A stretch of DNA of 64,000 nt from Telopea speciosissima. Taxonomy: Eukaryota; Streptophyta; Magnoliopsida; Proteales; Proteaceae. Shown here one piece after another: positions 44,174 to 56,122 of this stretch (position 1 is its first letter; the number at the start of each line of letters is the position of its first letter). Under the pieces are notes generated by a model. The model saw only the letters and a list, made by a program, of their open reading frames with translations, searched no databases and had not been told where the DNA came from. The stretch is taken from contig NC_057918.1 in NCBI RefSeq assembly GCF_018873765.1, positions 11,912,862 to 11,976,861 on the forward strand, in the 5' to 3' direction. A program made the translations under genes and the position numbers.

Positions 44174-46040
44174 ATGGCAGTGGATGATGATGATGAAGAT
44201 GGGTTTTCCCTGATAACGCCGCTCATGCTTGATGAGAAGCAACACCAGCCACTAGTAATTAAGGATGAGGGAGTTGAGGATGGGGAGGCCAACCCTTACC
44301 TTTGTAGTAAAGGCACCAGTACTTTCTTCAAGACTTGCTTCAATGGGCTCAACACTTTGTCAGGTTCTTCTTCTTCTTCTTCCAACTTCCCCATTTTGTT
44401 TGATTAATTCTCTTTTAGGTTTAGATAGATTGATTTTCTTGTTCAAGATGATAATGGTTACTAGTTGCCAAAAAATTAAATGATTTAAAGTAAGATAATC
44501 ATAAACAACAGTCATACAAAATAAAAATTTACGTGGTTTGACAAGATTGAGATAAGATCTGCTTAATTATCAATGGAGAATAAGGTTACAGCTGTTCATC
44601 CTCATATTTCTCTCTCAAATTAATTACAGATAAAAAATCATCACTATAAATTTATAACGAAACCCTATACAGATGATTTACAAAAATGCCCGTAAAATCC
44701 TATGTTTGATTCTTCTCTGTTTTTTTTCACCAAAAAAGAGATAAGGATGAGAAGACAAACAACGAACAGGGAAATACAGTTTTGTGTCTATGTATTGATC
44801 CAATTCTTAGATAAACTGCAAGCTAAAAATTCTATCACTGAAACTGATTTATTACAGGGGTCGGGATATTATCAGTTCCATATGCACTATCAGAAGGAGG
44901 GTGGTTGAGCTTGATACTTCTTTTTCTCATTGCCACTGCCAATTTCTACACCGGCTTGCTAATTCGAAGGTGCATGGATGCCCATAAACGCGTAAGAACT
45001 TACTCTGAAATCGGCGAACTAGCATTTGGGTACAAGGGGAGAATGGTGGTATCAATTTCTATGTATATGGAGTTGTATTTAGTTGCAACTGGATTCTTGA
45101 TATTAGGAGGAGATAACTTAACATAATCTGTTCCCCAATATGGTCTTGGATGTTGCAGGATTAAGAATTGGAGGGAGAGGGAGGGAAAGTTTTATTATAC
45201 TTGTTGCCCTCATAATTTTGCCTTCAATTTTGTTGGATGACGTGAGCATTCTCTCTTATGTTTCTGCCACTGGGGTATTGGCTTCTTTTATTATCATTGG
45301 CTCTGATTTCTGGATTGGAGCAGTTGATGGAGTTGGATTTCATGAAAAAGGAAGATTTTTGAATTTGAATGGTATCCCTACTGCTGTTTGTGCTCATCCA
45401 GTTTTCCCTACCTTATATACTTCTATGAAACACCAAAATCAATTCTCTAAGGTAATGCGAAGCAATTAAGTCTTTAAATCAAGCCATTTGTAGATCTCTG
45501 TTTCTAGCTAAATGACATTGTTTGTTGTTGCAGGTCTTGTTGCTTTGCTTTGTTGTCTGTACTATGAGTTATGCATCAATGGCTATATTGGGATATCAAA
45601 TTTGTATTCTCAAGTGACACTGAACCTGCTAATTGGGAAACTTAGCTCAAAGATAGCAGTAGTCACTACTTTGGTCAACCCGATAACAAAGTATGCATTG
45701 ATGATTACACCAATTGTGAGTGGTATTGAGAATCGACTTCCATGTCATTACAAAAATAAGCCCATAAGCCTCTTGATTCGGAGCTTATTATTGATTAGTG
45801 CAGTCATTGTGGCCTTGACTGTTCCATTTTTTGGGTCTCTAATGACACTAGCTTGTAGGACCATTTCTAAGTTCCACAGCTTCGATTATACTTCCATGCA
45901 TGTGTTACTTGAAAATTTCTGGAAATTATCGAAGATGGGGGAGTGAGCTAGTGATTATTGTTGGTTATTATGTTAATGGGTGTATTGGTTGCAGTTGTAG
46001 ATACTTCACATCTTTGCTCAAAATTTTAGGTCATTTGTAA
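44174..46040 (+). pseudogene. AVT1-type transporter pseudogene, tandem copy 3
   Basis: The three-exon structure is kept: 44174-44363, 44858-45451, 45534-46040, with GT-AG ends. The coding frame is broken. Compared with copies 1 and 2, exon 2 has one extra A near 45120, which brings a TAA at 45124-45126, plus an in-frame 6-bp gain (GGGAGA repeat near 45175) and a 21-bp loss that removes SLYAFCY. The net change of -14 bp explains its 594-bp length against 608. Exon 3 has a 13-bp loss near 45598, a 4-bp gain near 45850, and single-base changes near 45965 and 46005. The predicted product would stop after the first third of the carrier. Exon 1 and the leader are still intact, so loss of function seems recent. 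Confidence 0.92.
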
Positions 46041-47222
46041 AAGTTGGAATCCTCCTTGCTGAGATTTTGTAATCCTTTATGTAGAATACAAGTTCCCTTC
46101 TTGGGCAAAATTTGAATTAATGAATGCCACATTGAGGAAACAATGTGAGGGTTCTTAACACAATCTGAGTCAACAAAGATGAAGATGGTTAACCTTAGTT
46201 TTAATCTCAAAATCAATGGAGCTCCATATCCTTTCCTGTTCTCTTAAGGATTTCAATCGGTTCTATTTCGGTTGTCCAATCCGATTTCAGTTTGGTTCAA
46301 TATACATGTGAAAATCGAAACCAAATAAGAGCATATGTTCCAAACCGACATGGTTTCGTTTGGGTTCCTTATTCGGTTTTGACATTTGGGTCTTATTTTA
46401 CATGTTTAGCTAAGCTTATTTACATCTTTACAACAAAAGAACCCTTATTTATTAGACTCATAAGTCATAATCCACTAAAATGGAATAAAATTTATTATTC
46501 ACATTAATTAAAGCATTAAAAAAAAATACAATTTATTCGGTTTTGAAAATGAGTAATTTAGTTTGGTTTGTTGGTTTCAATCACAAAATTGAAACCGTAC
46601 CAATGAAACATTTCATATTTTTAAATAAATTTAAAAAAATCAAAATCAAACTGATAAAATTCATTTTGGTTCGATTCGATTTAAAACGATTGATTTTGAT
46701 TTCATCGATTTTCGGTTCTAAATTAACATCCTTAACTCTCTTACTTGAGAACGTGAGGCAAAAAAAAATTTGTACCAAAATATTTTTTTGGACTCAAATC
46801 TCATCCATTGAATTTCTACCAAAAAAAAAATCCATCCATTGAACCTCAAGAAAAAAAGACTGAAAAAGGTTTGAAGTCGATAACTTTCTAAGTTTCAATC
46901 GTTTCTTCCACACCCCCAAAAAAAAAAAAAAAAAAAAAAAGTTTCAATCGCAGAACCGGTATAGGTGTTTTAATCTTTTACCCAAAAACCCCGAAACAGG
47001 TCCAAATATTCCAAGTATCCCACGCTCCCACTAGGCCACTACCCCCGCCCCCGGTGGAAAAGTATCTCACTCACATTCCCATTCCCACTAGGCCACTACC
47101 CCCGGTGGAAAAGCAAGTAAGCCCGTACTTTCGCTATACAGGGGGGGTTTTAAAGCTAGGGTTTTAAGTTTTAACCACCTCTCTCTCTCTCTCTTTCAGT
47201 GTGTGAAGTAGTGAAGTAGGAA
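46041..47222. other. Between AVT1 copy 3 and the EMB514-like gene
   Basis: 46250-46740 is full of TTCGGTTT/AAACCGA-type words, a degenerate plant repeat. A poly(A) run lies near 46918-46940. Near 47028-47112 an imperfect tandem repeat shows CCCACTAGGCCACTACCCCC twice, 57 bp apart, each followed by GGTGGAAAAG. A CT run at 47179-47196 lies in the probable 5' leader of the next gene. Confidence 0.5.
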
Positions 47223-50200
47223 ATGGCGGAAGCAGCTGATACCCATCAGAGTATCGACGGGGAAGAGAAAACAGCATTGAAAGTTATGGATGTGGAAACC
47301 AGTGAGACTGTTCAAAATCCAAATCCCTCCGAAGAACACCAGTCGAACGGGGACGAAAAACTGGAATTGAACGGTGATCAGCCGTCTACGAATACCTTAA
47401 ATGGAGATTTGAAGCGAACGAGAGAAGACGGTAATGAGCCAGAAGAAGATGACGGCGCTTCGAAGAAACAGAAGGTCGAGAAGTCCGTTGAAGAAGTGCG
47501 TCTCGAGAACTTGGGGCAAGACGATCAGAATGAGGAACCCCAAGAAAAAGGAGAGGAAGGTAAGAAATCTGGTCCTGTGAGTCTCGGCCCGAAGACTTTC
47601 AGTTCGTCGGAGGATATGTTCAATTATTTCTACAATTTCATCCATCACTGGCCTCCTAATCTCAATGTTAACAAGGTAGCTATTCATTACTCTTTTTTTG
47701 AATGTTTCCCTCTTTAGTATCTCTGTTCGTGTTGCTTGATGGACGTACATTTTGTGAACTTTTTCTTATAATGTGAGGAACCGTTCACTGTCCATATCAG
47801 TTTCTTAGATTGGTGAAAAGCTTTCATTGAAAACCAAGTTGCATACCCGTATAGAAGGGTTGTAGCTCCGTTTTTGGTTTACATAAAAACTAAGTTCCAT
47901 TTTTTGCTGTCAAATCCAGTCATATTGAGGGTATTTTCTCGATGTTCTTTGCTGATTCTCTATGCTTTGAGATTCATAACTCATATTAATATGCAGTTTT
48001 TATTGGAAAACTTTACAGAGCTCATGTAATGGCGAGTTAACATTTTACATAGACTGTAAACATTGTTTTGCATCCATAATTTATTTTCACTCAACTATTT
48101 CTGGCATAGAAATTAAATATGTATGGTTACCCATCCTTTGATTCTTCCTGTTATGTTTAAGTTCCTTTTTTTTTTTCCTGTTTGGCATGCTTGTACACTT
48201 ATTGATGTATTATAAGTCACAGTCCTTTTGTGAGAGCTTAATGGTCTTATTCGCAGCTTGTTAAACTTGAATGGTTTGATCAAAATAAATTTCAAATTGG
48301 ACACAGAAGTTCAATAATCCGATAATTTTGATGAGGTCTAAGTGTTGCATCTGTGATTCAGTAACCAGGAAACTAGGGAAGAAGGACCTGCGGCAGCATG
48401 AAGACCAGGGCCTTTCTTGGTCCTGCAGTTTCTGATTTGAGCCAATTCTTCTTGTTCAGTTATGGTTCCGTGGTTCAGAGTTGGTTCAGTTCTGGTTATA
48501 CTCAATTTTAAGTCCCTAATGGGTTATATGGTCACGAGCATAGTATTTTTGGGTTTTCTATTATAAAGGACCAATTCCATCAGCCCAAGTATAAAGGATT
48601 TGAGTTCTATATGAGATTAGGTGTAGCTTCTAGTTTCTATTTTCTGTTTTCTACGAGGTTCAGGCAAGCTTGAATACATATTGAGTTTCTATTTCGAGTT
48701 GAATAGTTTTGTAACAAAGGTTGAGTATTTGGTTCTAGAAATTCTAGAAAGTTTTTATTTTCAGATTTCTTGGTTTCTCAAGTCTAGAAATTTAGGAAAG
48801 TTTCTAATTGATGAGGTCATCTAGGAATATAAAGTTTAGGGGTTTGTTAGTCTATAAATTAATGGTCTGATATGCCATGTCATATACGATTTGGTGAATG
48901 AATGAAGGCCTTGGAAGTTGTTTAGGTTTGTGGATTTCAGGCTTACCCTTGTGGACTTCAAGAGTGTTACATTTGTGGATTCGGAAGTGGACTACTCTGG
49001 ATTCAGTAATTGTTTCTCTGCTGTGGATTCAGCAAGGGTACTGGTGGATTTCAGCCTTATAGGTCAAGTGGATTTTTTATCATGTCATTTCTTCATTTCT
49101 GCTTCTGTAACTTTCTTGACATTCTGAAATGTTTGAGTAGCTTGCCCATGTTGATTCAGAAAATAATGGCAAAAGACGGTTCAGAGTTCCTTGCCCCCTC
49201 TGATTTGTTAGCTTAATTGATGCAGTGGAAACATATCTTTTTCACTTTGATGTATGCTTTAAAGCGAAAGTATGCCGAGTTGACCAAGGATGTTGTTGAC
49301 AGATGATATACTTGATGCAGACGAAGCTGATGCTGACCCCATTTAGTCGGGATAAGGCTTAGTTGTTGTATCTGTTGCTCTGTGACATATTGCTTTCGAA
49401 CTTTATTTCTGAGTTGCTGCTTCTATTTTCTTACAAGTATGATCATCAATTTTTGCCTGATAATACTCTTTTTCCACTGCCTATCTACCATACTCTGTTT
49501 TCTCTATTCTAGAACCACCAGAGTCACACCATTCGTATTACCTGAGAAATCTGTATCTCTGTAATTAACTGAAAAGGTCTGGTTCCTAGAAACACTTGAC
49601 CTAAGTTTGGCTTTCATTGGATTAATATTCTTTGAGGTATCTGCTTTCTACAATATAATCTTATTTTACCCTATTTCTGTGAATATCTTATTATCCTTCT
49701 ATGTCTGTAAATCTGATCAGCTATTTTGTGTCTATGATCATATATCCTGTTCTTTGCTTTGTTCATATCTGTTTTGGGCTATTTAGATTACCTTTCTACT
49801 CGACGATTATTTATGTTTTTCTTTTTATGTTCAAATTTTGCTTCTTTTTGTTTTTGTTTTTCTATTTCTAATATCAATTTTACCAAAACTCAATTATGTT
49901 TTAAATGGTTGAGTCTTTTTTGTGTAGAAACAGCAGCTTGTAGGTTTGCATGATCCTAATCCATGTTTGTTCTGGAAAATATGTTCAGTTTCTACTATTC
50001 TTTGAGAGGTCTTCTCTCCCCTGCATCTGCAAAATTGTAATTCAAAGGGACAATTTTTTTATTTTTTTTTTGGATACTTTATAACCGAAAAGACTTTTGC
50101 CTACTCTGAAATACGACAGCTTCCAATGCAAGTCAACTATTTAGGTTTTAACCCAATCACTTGAATCAGTTATGTGGAAACGTTCTGCCATTGCACCAAA

Positions 50201-52061
50201 TGCCAAATTAGTATGCTTTCAACGCAGCTCTTTAAACCTTAAGCCAATTTCTAGGGAGGGTTACGTGTCCCAGTTCCTGTCATTCTGCCTTATTTTAAGG
50301 CTTACTTTGCAACCATATTGAAATTGCATTTCTTCTTTTGAAAGGAATTGGAGAGCATGAACATTGGTTGTGTCAACAAAGAGCTTATTATAGTACTGTT
50401 GATCCTGCTGTTTTTTGGGAAGCTGAAATGAAGTTTAATTTCTATGAATCTTCACTGGGAAATTGACATTGGAGGAATCCTATAGAAAGGCTGCACTATG
50501 TAATTCATGCTATTTCTAGCCAAATATGCTCTAAGGAATCTAATGAAGCATTAAAAAGTTTGCTGGTCGAGTGCATGCTTGATACATCTTTATCAATTAA
50601 CTGGATGGACTGCATTTCATTCAGTAGTCTTGTTAAAGTGACTGAATGAGACAGATGGTCACTTAAAAATATTTGCTATAAATCGTAACTAGATTGCCAT
50701 GCATAACAGCTTGACTTATTGATGAAGTGAAAGGACTACAAAACAGCTAAAGAAAGGGTTCAAAGGGAATATGCTCTAGTCGACAACTTAACGGTGACAC
50801 ACAAAAAGAAGGAAAAGGCTCTAGTTAGCCTATGTACCTGTTTATTCTTTTATTCTTCCATGGTTTTCCTTTCGTTCATGCATGTATCATATATCAGTTG
50901 GTGATTAAACCCGAACCTCTATGTAGCAACGCATAATATGATTGAGTCATGGATGTACCTGCTGTAGCATGTAAAATTAAAGTGCTGCAGATTGGAGGAT
51001 GGATCTGCTGTGGTGGGTCAAATTGATGGACGAAAAGGAGAAGAAGAGGGAGAACAGAAGAGGTCGATGGGTGAGAGAGAGGAGAGATAAGGGAAAGAGA
51101 AATTGTGGGGGAGGGGGAAAGAGGAGAAAGACAAAACAGGCCACAACCTTTAAACTAAATCAATTAAATTTCATTCATCAAATGGTAGGGAGGCCACCAA
51201 GCCTTTACATTGCTTTATAGTGGAAAACAGAAATAAGAAGTAATAAAAAAGGCCTCATAAACCTCCCTGTTGATTGGCTGAGGTGGCTGGTCTAAAGTGA
51301 AATCAGTAATGAAAACTTGTACAAATAGGAAATTAATACTAAATTGCTGCTTGAACTACAGGAACTCAATTTCTTTGTTTGGTTCTTCTACATGTTTCTT
51401 GAAAGTAATCACCTGTTCCATATTTATGATGTGAGCTCCACTGTAATATATCACATGCCAATTCCATAACTTGTTCTTTTTCTAAGCAACACCTGTCAAA
51501 TAGCTTGGAGTGATTAGTTGATTATCTGACTATTGAAAATGTTACTTTCTTTGCCTTCTTATTTATCTGTCATATTATCATATACTAACTAATAATATCT
51601 AAGTAACTGCATTGTTATGTCTATTCATTTACCTCATAAGCAGATTGCTTTTGTCCAAACCAGTTGCAATTAAAGTCTATCCTGTTGTTCTGCAGTATGA
51701 GTACATGGTGTTGCTTGACTTACTGAAGAAGGGCCATGTGGAGGCAGACAAGAAGATTGGTGGAGGGGTCAATGCTTTCCAGGTCCGCTACCACCCAATT
51801 TGGAAGAGCCGGTGTGTCTTTCTCATCAGGCATAATGAATCTGTTGATGACTTCAGCTTCAGGAAGTGTGTAGATCACATACTCCCCTTGCCTGATAACA
51901 TGAAGCCCAATTCAGATGCCAGTAAGGCATTGGGTGGACCCCATCATAAGGGCAGAGGTGGATATGGTGGTGGTGGTGGTGGTGGAGGTGGAGGAAGAGG
52001 CAGTGGTGGGAGGAGAGGTGGGCGTGGCCGTGGAAGAGGTGGTGGTCGATCGAGATATTAG
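47223..52061 (+). CDS. EMB514: EMBRYO DEFECTIVE 514 / DOMINO1-like nuclear protein (DUF3223)
   Basis: Two exons, 47223-47675 and 51696-52061, separated by a 4.0-kb GT-AG intron, encode 272 residues. The first 115 residues are acidic and low in complexity with a basic cluster (SKKQKVEK, about 80-87) that could direct it to the nucleus. The DUF3223/DCL domain runs from about 119 to 228 (GPKTFSSSEDMFNYFYNFI, EYMVLLDLLKKGH, GGGVNAFQVRYHPIWKSRC, DDFSFRKCVDHILPLP). The C-terminus is a Gly/Arg RGG tail, typical of RNA-binding nuclear proteins. In Arabidopsis the homologue is nuclear/nucleolar and needed for embryo development. Upstream bases GTAGGAAATGGCG fit a plant start. The intron holds a composite repeat that ends with an RTE LINE tail. 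I see no break, so the gene is probably functional. Confidence 0.93.
48360..49380 (+). mobile_element. Composite repeat with RTE LINE-like 3' tail in the EMB514 intron
   Basis: It ends with GAAGCTGATGCTGACCCC, ATTTAGTCGGGATAAGGC and TTAGTTGTTG, the tail motif seen on the minus strand of the LINE at 5812-8613. The front part has LTR-like words (CTATAAATTAATGG near 48852). No RT frame is present. It may be a non-autonomous element or a LINE tail next to an LTR piece. The left limit is approximate. Confidence 0.45.
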
Positions 52062-54700
52062 TTGAGGGAAGCTACCTGTTAGTAACCATTGGTGGGTATC
52101 ATTGCAGTGGAAAGTTTAAAGGTATAAAAGTTAATGTTATCGCTTCACTTCCTCTTCTATCATATGTAACCGTCTAAATTTTGACTATTTTTGAGCATAT
52201 CTTTTTTTCCTTGGATGTTCATTCCAACCTCCTGCCAGTGAGTCTTTGAGATGACTGGAATTAGCAAATATAAGGCAATCTTATACTGGGTGAGGTTAAG
52301 CCTGGATCCTTATTAGCGTTCTACAACGTTTCATTTCAATCGAGGCTACTGTAGCCTCTTTGGTCTTCTTTTTATACCAACTGAACCCTGGTTAGCCGAT
52401 ACTGCCAGACACAGGAGTGTGTAAAATTACAGTCCTGTAACCTGTGAAATAAAAAATTCTTGTGTGCGCTCTCATTGGCTCCGTGTTTGTGCTGGGGTTA
52501 CGTGATCAGGCAACGATTTGTTGCCATAATAGTTGAGGCTCCTGTAATCATGGACTCATGGTTCTAAGTATCGGTATCAATTAGTGATTGTACATCTTGT
52601 CGATCTTGATATTGTGCTGATACTGTATGGGTGACCATTAAAAAACAGAGGGAAGTCCTGTACATGATGGGTCATATAATTAAGATGAGCCATCAAATTG
52701 TATTTGTTGCCTCTCCAATAGATTTGCTATCTTTTCAATTTGTCAAAATGCCTAATCATTATTGATAATTATTTATAAAATTCTAAAAATAGTTACACAT
52801 AATTTTTTATTCCATCTTATTTTTATTTTATTTTTTCTTTCCTTTTTCATTCACTGCACGTTCAACTGAGGTTGTCAATTTTGGGTTGGAACCAACCTGC
52901 TAGGAACTGGGAACGAGACCCACCCAATAGCTTATGGGTTTGGTTCTTGATCTACCAATTAAGTTATTGGTCTCCTAACGGGTCTAGAACCGATAGATCA
53001 ATTAGGAACTATTGGAATTGAAATAAATTCACATCCTAACCTTGTATATCATATTATTCTTAAGACTTAAGGTCATGAGAAAAAAATGATATTGGGTTGC
53101 ATATCTTATGTGAAGGAAATTAATTTCTTATTGTAATATTTTCTTTTTTTGGTAATAGTTTGTAATATTATTTAATATATATGTAGCATGTGTTTGATTT
53201 TTTTTAAAAATATTTTGGACTGTTTGGAACCGTTTAAGAACCGGAGCTAGCCCACCCATTCATTAATGGTCTTGGATCTCAGGTTTGAAACCAATTAGTT
53301 TATTGGTCTCATTATGGTTCTGACCCCTTAAGGCTAGAACCGTTGAAAAATCATACCGATAGCCTAGAACCAGACCAATTGACACCTCTACTTTCAACTA
53401 GAAGAAGCCTTAGGAGAAATCTCCCATGTGACTATTTTTGTTACAATTATAATGAGTTCATTATTTTATTTGTTTTGTTATTAACTCGCTTGTTGATAAT
53501 CAATCGACTTCTGAGTCTAGTCCGTGATGGTTTAATAGTTTCCGAGGAATTGAGTTCCTCTACACGTACATTGCCTTGCATTTACAGTTAGGTTTCTACA
53601 TTTTACCCTTCCGTTTTCATAAATACCCCTCTTCACCCTTTTAAATGGCAACATGATTCCATACGTGCTGAGGAATTGAACTCATGTAACGATGATCAAA
53701 GCAATGTGAACCAAATCCACGTGGCATTAGAAGTAGAACCCTTAAAGACTACTGGTACAATTCCAGAGTTTGGGCTGATAAGCATTGCGGAACCATCATT
53801 ATTCAATAGATGTAAGGGTTGAGAGATAACCCAATCCCTTGGGCCAGCGGGCGTGTAATAAAGAATTAGACCACGTAGTATGCTTTGTTTCTTTGGCGCA
53901 ATAGTTAAGTTGATTTTTTTTTTTTCGTTGATGGAAACATACTTATATTACCATTAGAGTGAGAAAAACATATTTACATCATATAGTAAAGGGGGCATAA
54001 CATTTCTATTTGTTATACAGAAATCGGCTAGGGAACGTAGTCTACGAGTCCATATGTTACTTTTATGTTTAAACTATACATTTGTAAAGTTTGAAGTTTG
54101 TTCAGCTAGTTCAAAAAAACTGGGTATAATTTGCCCAGGAATGGTTGTGTTTTGCTTGGCAATCAAAAAGTTATATAAACTCTGGTTAGTGATCCAGATT
54201 TCCTTTAGTTGGAGTCCATCCTTTGCAGCATGCTTCCACCCCTGTAATATTCCAGTTAGTTATGCCTTCATGTCATCAGTTGAAGTTGCAAACCTTGCAG
54301 ATGTTAAAACAAACTGATTGTCTAGCAAAATGCAATAAGCCCATCCTACTAAGCCTACATTTGGTTCAGAAAGGCCTGCACAACACAGAATAGGTGAGTT
54401 CATTGTATGGCTGATATTATTAAATGTGTCTAATTCATTGTGTATATGCACAATGTTTTCAAAAGTTTGGTTGTGCATTAGTGGTGGTTTTAATTGAAGA
54501 TCAATAATCCATTTGGTAATAAATTTGAGTACAGGGAACCAATTGACATTGGTTTTGGGTTCAAAATTTAGAAATAGCCTCTCCTGTAAATCAGGGGCTG
54601 CATATATTTACGGATTTACCCCTCCCAGCCCTATAGTAGCGGAGCCTTGAGCACTGATGTTCTTTTTTAGTATGTTGAGTTGAGTGCGTGCAGGTGAACC
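52062..54700. other. Downstream of EMB514; mostly unassigned
   Basis: No supported gene. 52868-53388 is a MITE-like repeat (separate entry). 53548-53645 has a CTCTACACGTACATTGCC block shared in part with 34170. A plus-strand frame at 54054-54317 (KLWLVIQISFSWSPSF...) is not recognised. Confidence 0.4.
52868..53388. mobile_element. MITE-like repeat with GAGGTTGTCAATT ends (about 520 bp)
   Basis: The left end GAGGTTGTCAATTTTGGGTT and right end AGACCAATTGACACCTC are partly inverted. The interior is rich in GGAACCG/CCGGTTC-type words. TTCAACT occurs close to both ends but slightly offset on the right, so the target duplication is uncertain. Confidence 0.5.
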
Positions 54701-54840
54701 ATTCACATGTTTATTTTACAGGAGAGGCTATATGAAAATCGTATGTCAACGGCCCCACTCTCTTTCCCGCGAAGCTACTCCAACGGTAATTTGAAAATCG
54801 TATGTCAACCTCAAGTGTCTCTCCCCTGGGGCTGTTCTTC

Positions 54841-55994
54841 CATGAAATTTCTCACCCGAATCCATGCTCATTTTCTACGGATGGGTAATTACATCAGTGA
54901 CATCCTCCAATTCTGAGCCATATCACTGTCGGGGAGCTTATATCATGCGCGATTGCTTCTCCTCCATTCCCTCCATTTCGTACCTTCTTCGCCATGTCAT
55001 CAGGGGTTTACGCTGCAAGTGATTCTCCTAGAGAGGTCATCTCAGTTCTCGCAACCGAGAAGCAAGTCCCAATAAGCTTACCTTCCCCTTTTTCCTTAAG
55101 GCGCATCTGCTCGTTTATCTGCTCTTTAAGAAGCGAGGCAAATACAGGTACAAGCTGTCGAGAACGTTGCTGATTCGAATGCTAATGTTCAGAACTCTTT
55201 GATTCATTTCTGAGGCTCTTGTCGTTAGATTTCAGAGCACGTCACTTGTTCAGTGTGATGCATATAAGGACCGTAGTTTCTTGGAATGCCATCATCTCCG
55301 CTTATGTTAATTCAAATATGATGATTTCGTTGACCTTTTTGCTAAAATGAGACTTTGGGGTGGGGGTTGGTGTGCCAGACGAGTCTTCCAGGGTAGTATT
55401 GCTTTCTGCTTGTGCCGAGCTTGGAAACCTTAGATTGGAGAAATGGGCATATGGTCAAGTGATAGAAAAAGAGTTGGTTGTGAATTGTCAATTGTGTACG
55501 TTATGCCTGCCTGGTATTCGAACGTGCAAGAGAAAAGTCTGGACGTGGACCGCTATGAATTCAGGGGCCATGGAGGCTCTTGACCTTTTTCTCTGGATGA
55601 AGAACTGTTCAATTCAGCCCAATTATGAAACTTTACTTGGGGTTCCCATGTATGTTTGTTCTTTCCTGACATGAAACAGGTGCACGGTGTTGAACCTATG
55701 ATGACACAATATGGTGCCATGGTTGATAACTTGGGTCATGCAGGTCATCGTACGGAGGCGTATAATTTCATTCTCGGAAGACCTATTGAGCCTGATCCTG
55801 TTGTATGAAGGACACTGCTCAGTGCCTGCAGCAGCCATGACCCTTATGGTAGTTTGAGGTTTGCACTGAAGGTCAGAGACAAGTTGCTTGAGTTGGATCC
55901 TAAAAGGAGTGGGAATTTTGCGATGGTTGCAAACCTCAATGGAGAGGTTGGGTTGTGGAATCAGGCCGCAAATGTGTGGAGGGTGCTGAGATAA
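54841..55994 (+). pseudogene. Decayed PLS/E-type PPR protein gene
   Basis: Fragments in several frames read as an organelle RNA-editing type PPR: KFLTRIHAHFLRMGNYISD near 54841, VVSWNAIISAYVNSN near 55272, VVLLSACAELGNLRLEKWA near 55390, VWTWTAMNSG near 55538, EALDLFLWMKN near 55579, then GAMVDNLGHAGHRTEAYNFI near 55712 and KVRDKLLELDPKRSGNF near 55871, ending LR at 55994. A stop replaces the expected Trp at 55806-55808 in the IEPDPVV.RTLLSACS motif. Frameshifts occur at several places and part of the repeat array is missing. It is shorter than a working gene, has no single frame, and cannot give a normal protein. A 17-bp duplication, TGAAAATCGTATGTCAA, lies just upstream at about 54733 and 54790. 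Confidence 0.8.
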
Positions 55995-56122
55995 GTTTAT
56001 TCATTTTTAGTAACTACTTCATAAAAATTTATGAGAATTTTTCATCTCCTCAATTTTTTCAATCCTTAAGAGTTATTACACTTTGAAAGGAATGGCTACC
56101 CCACATTCTGAATTGTAATGTT

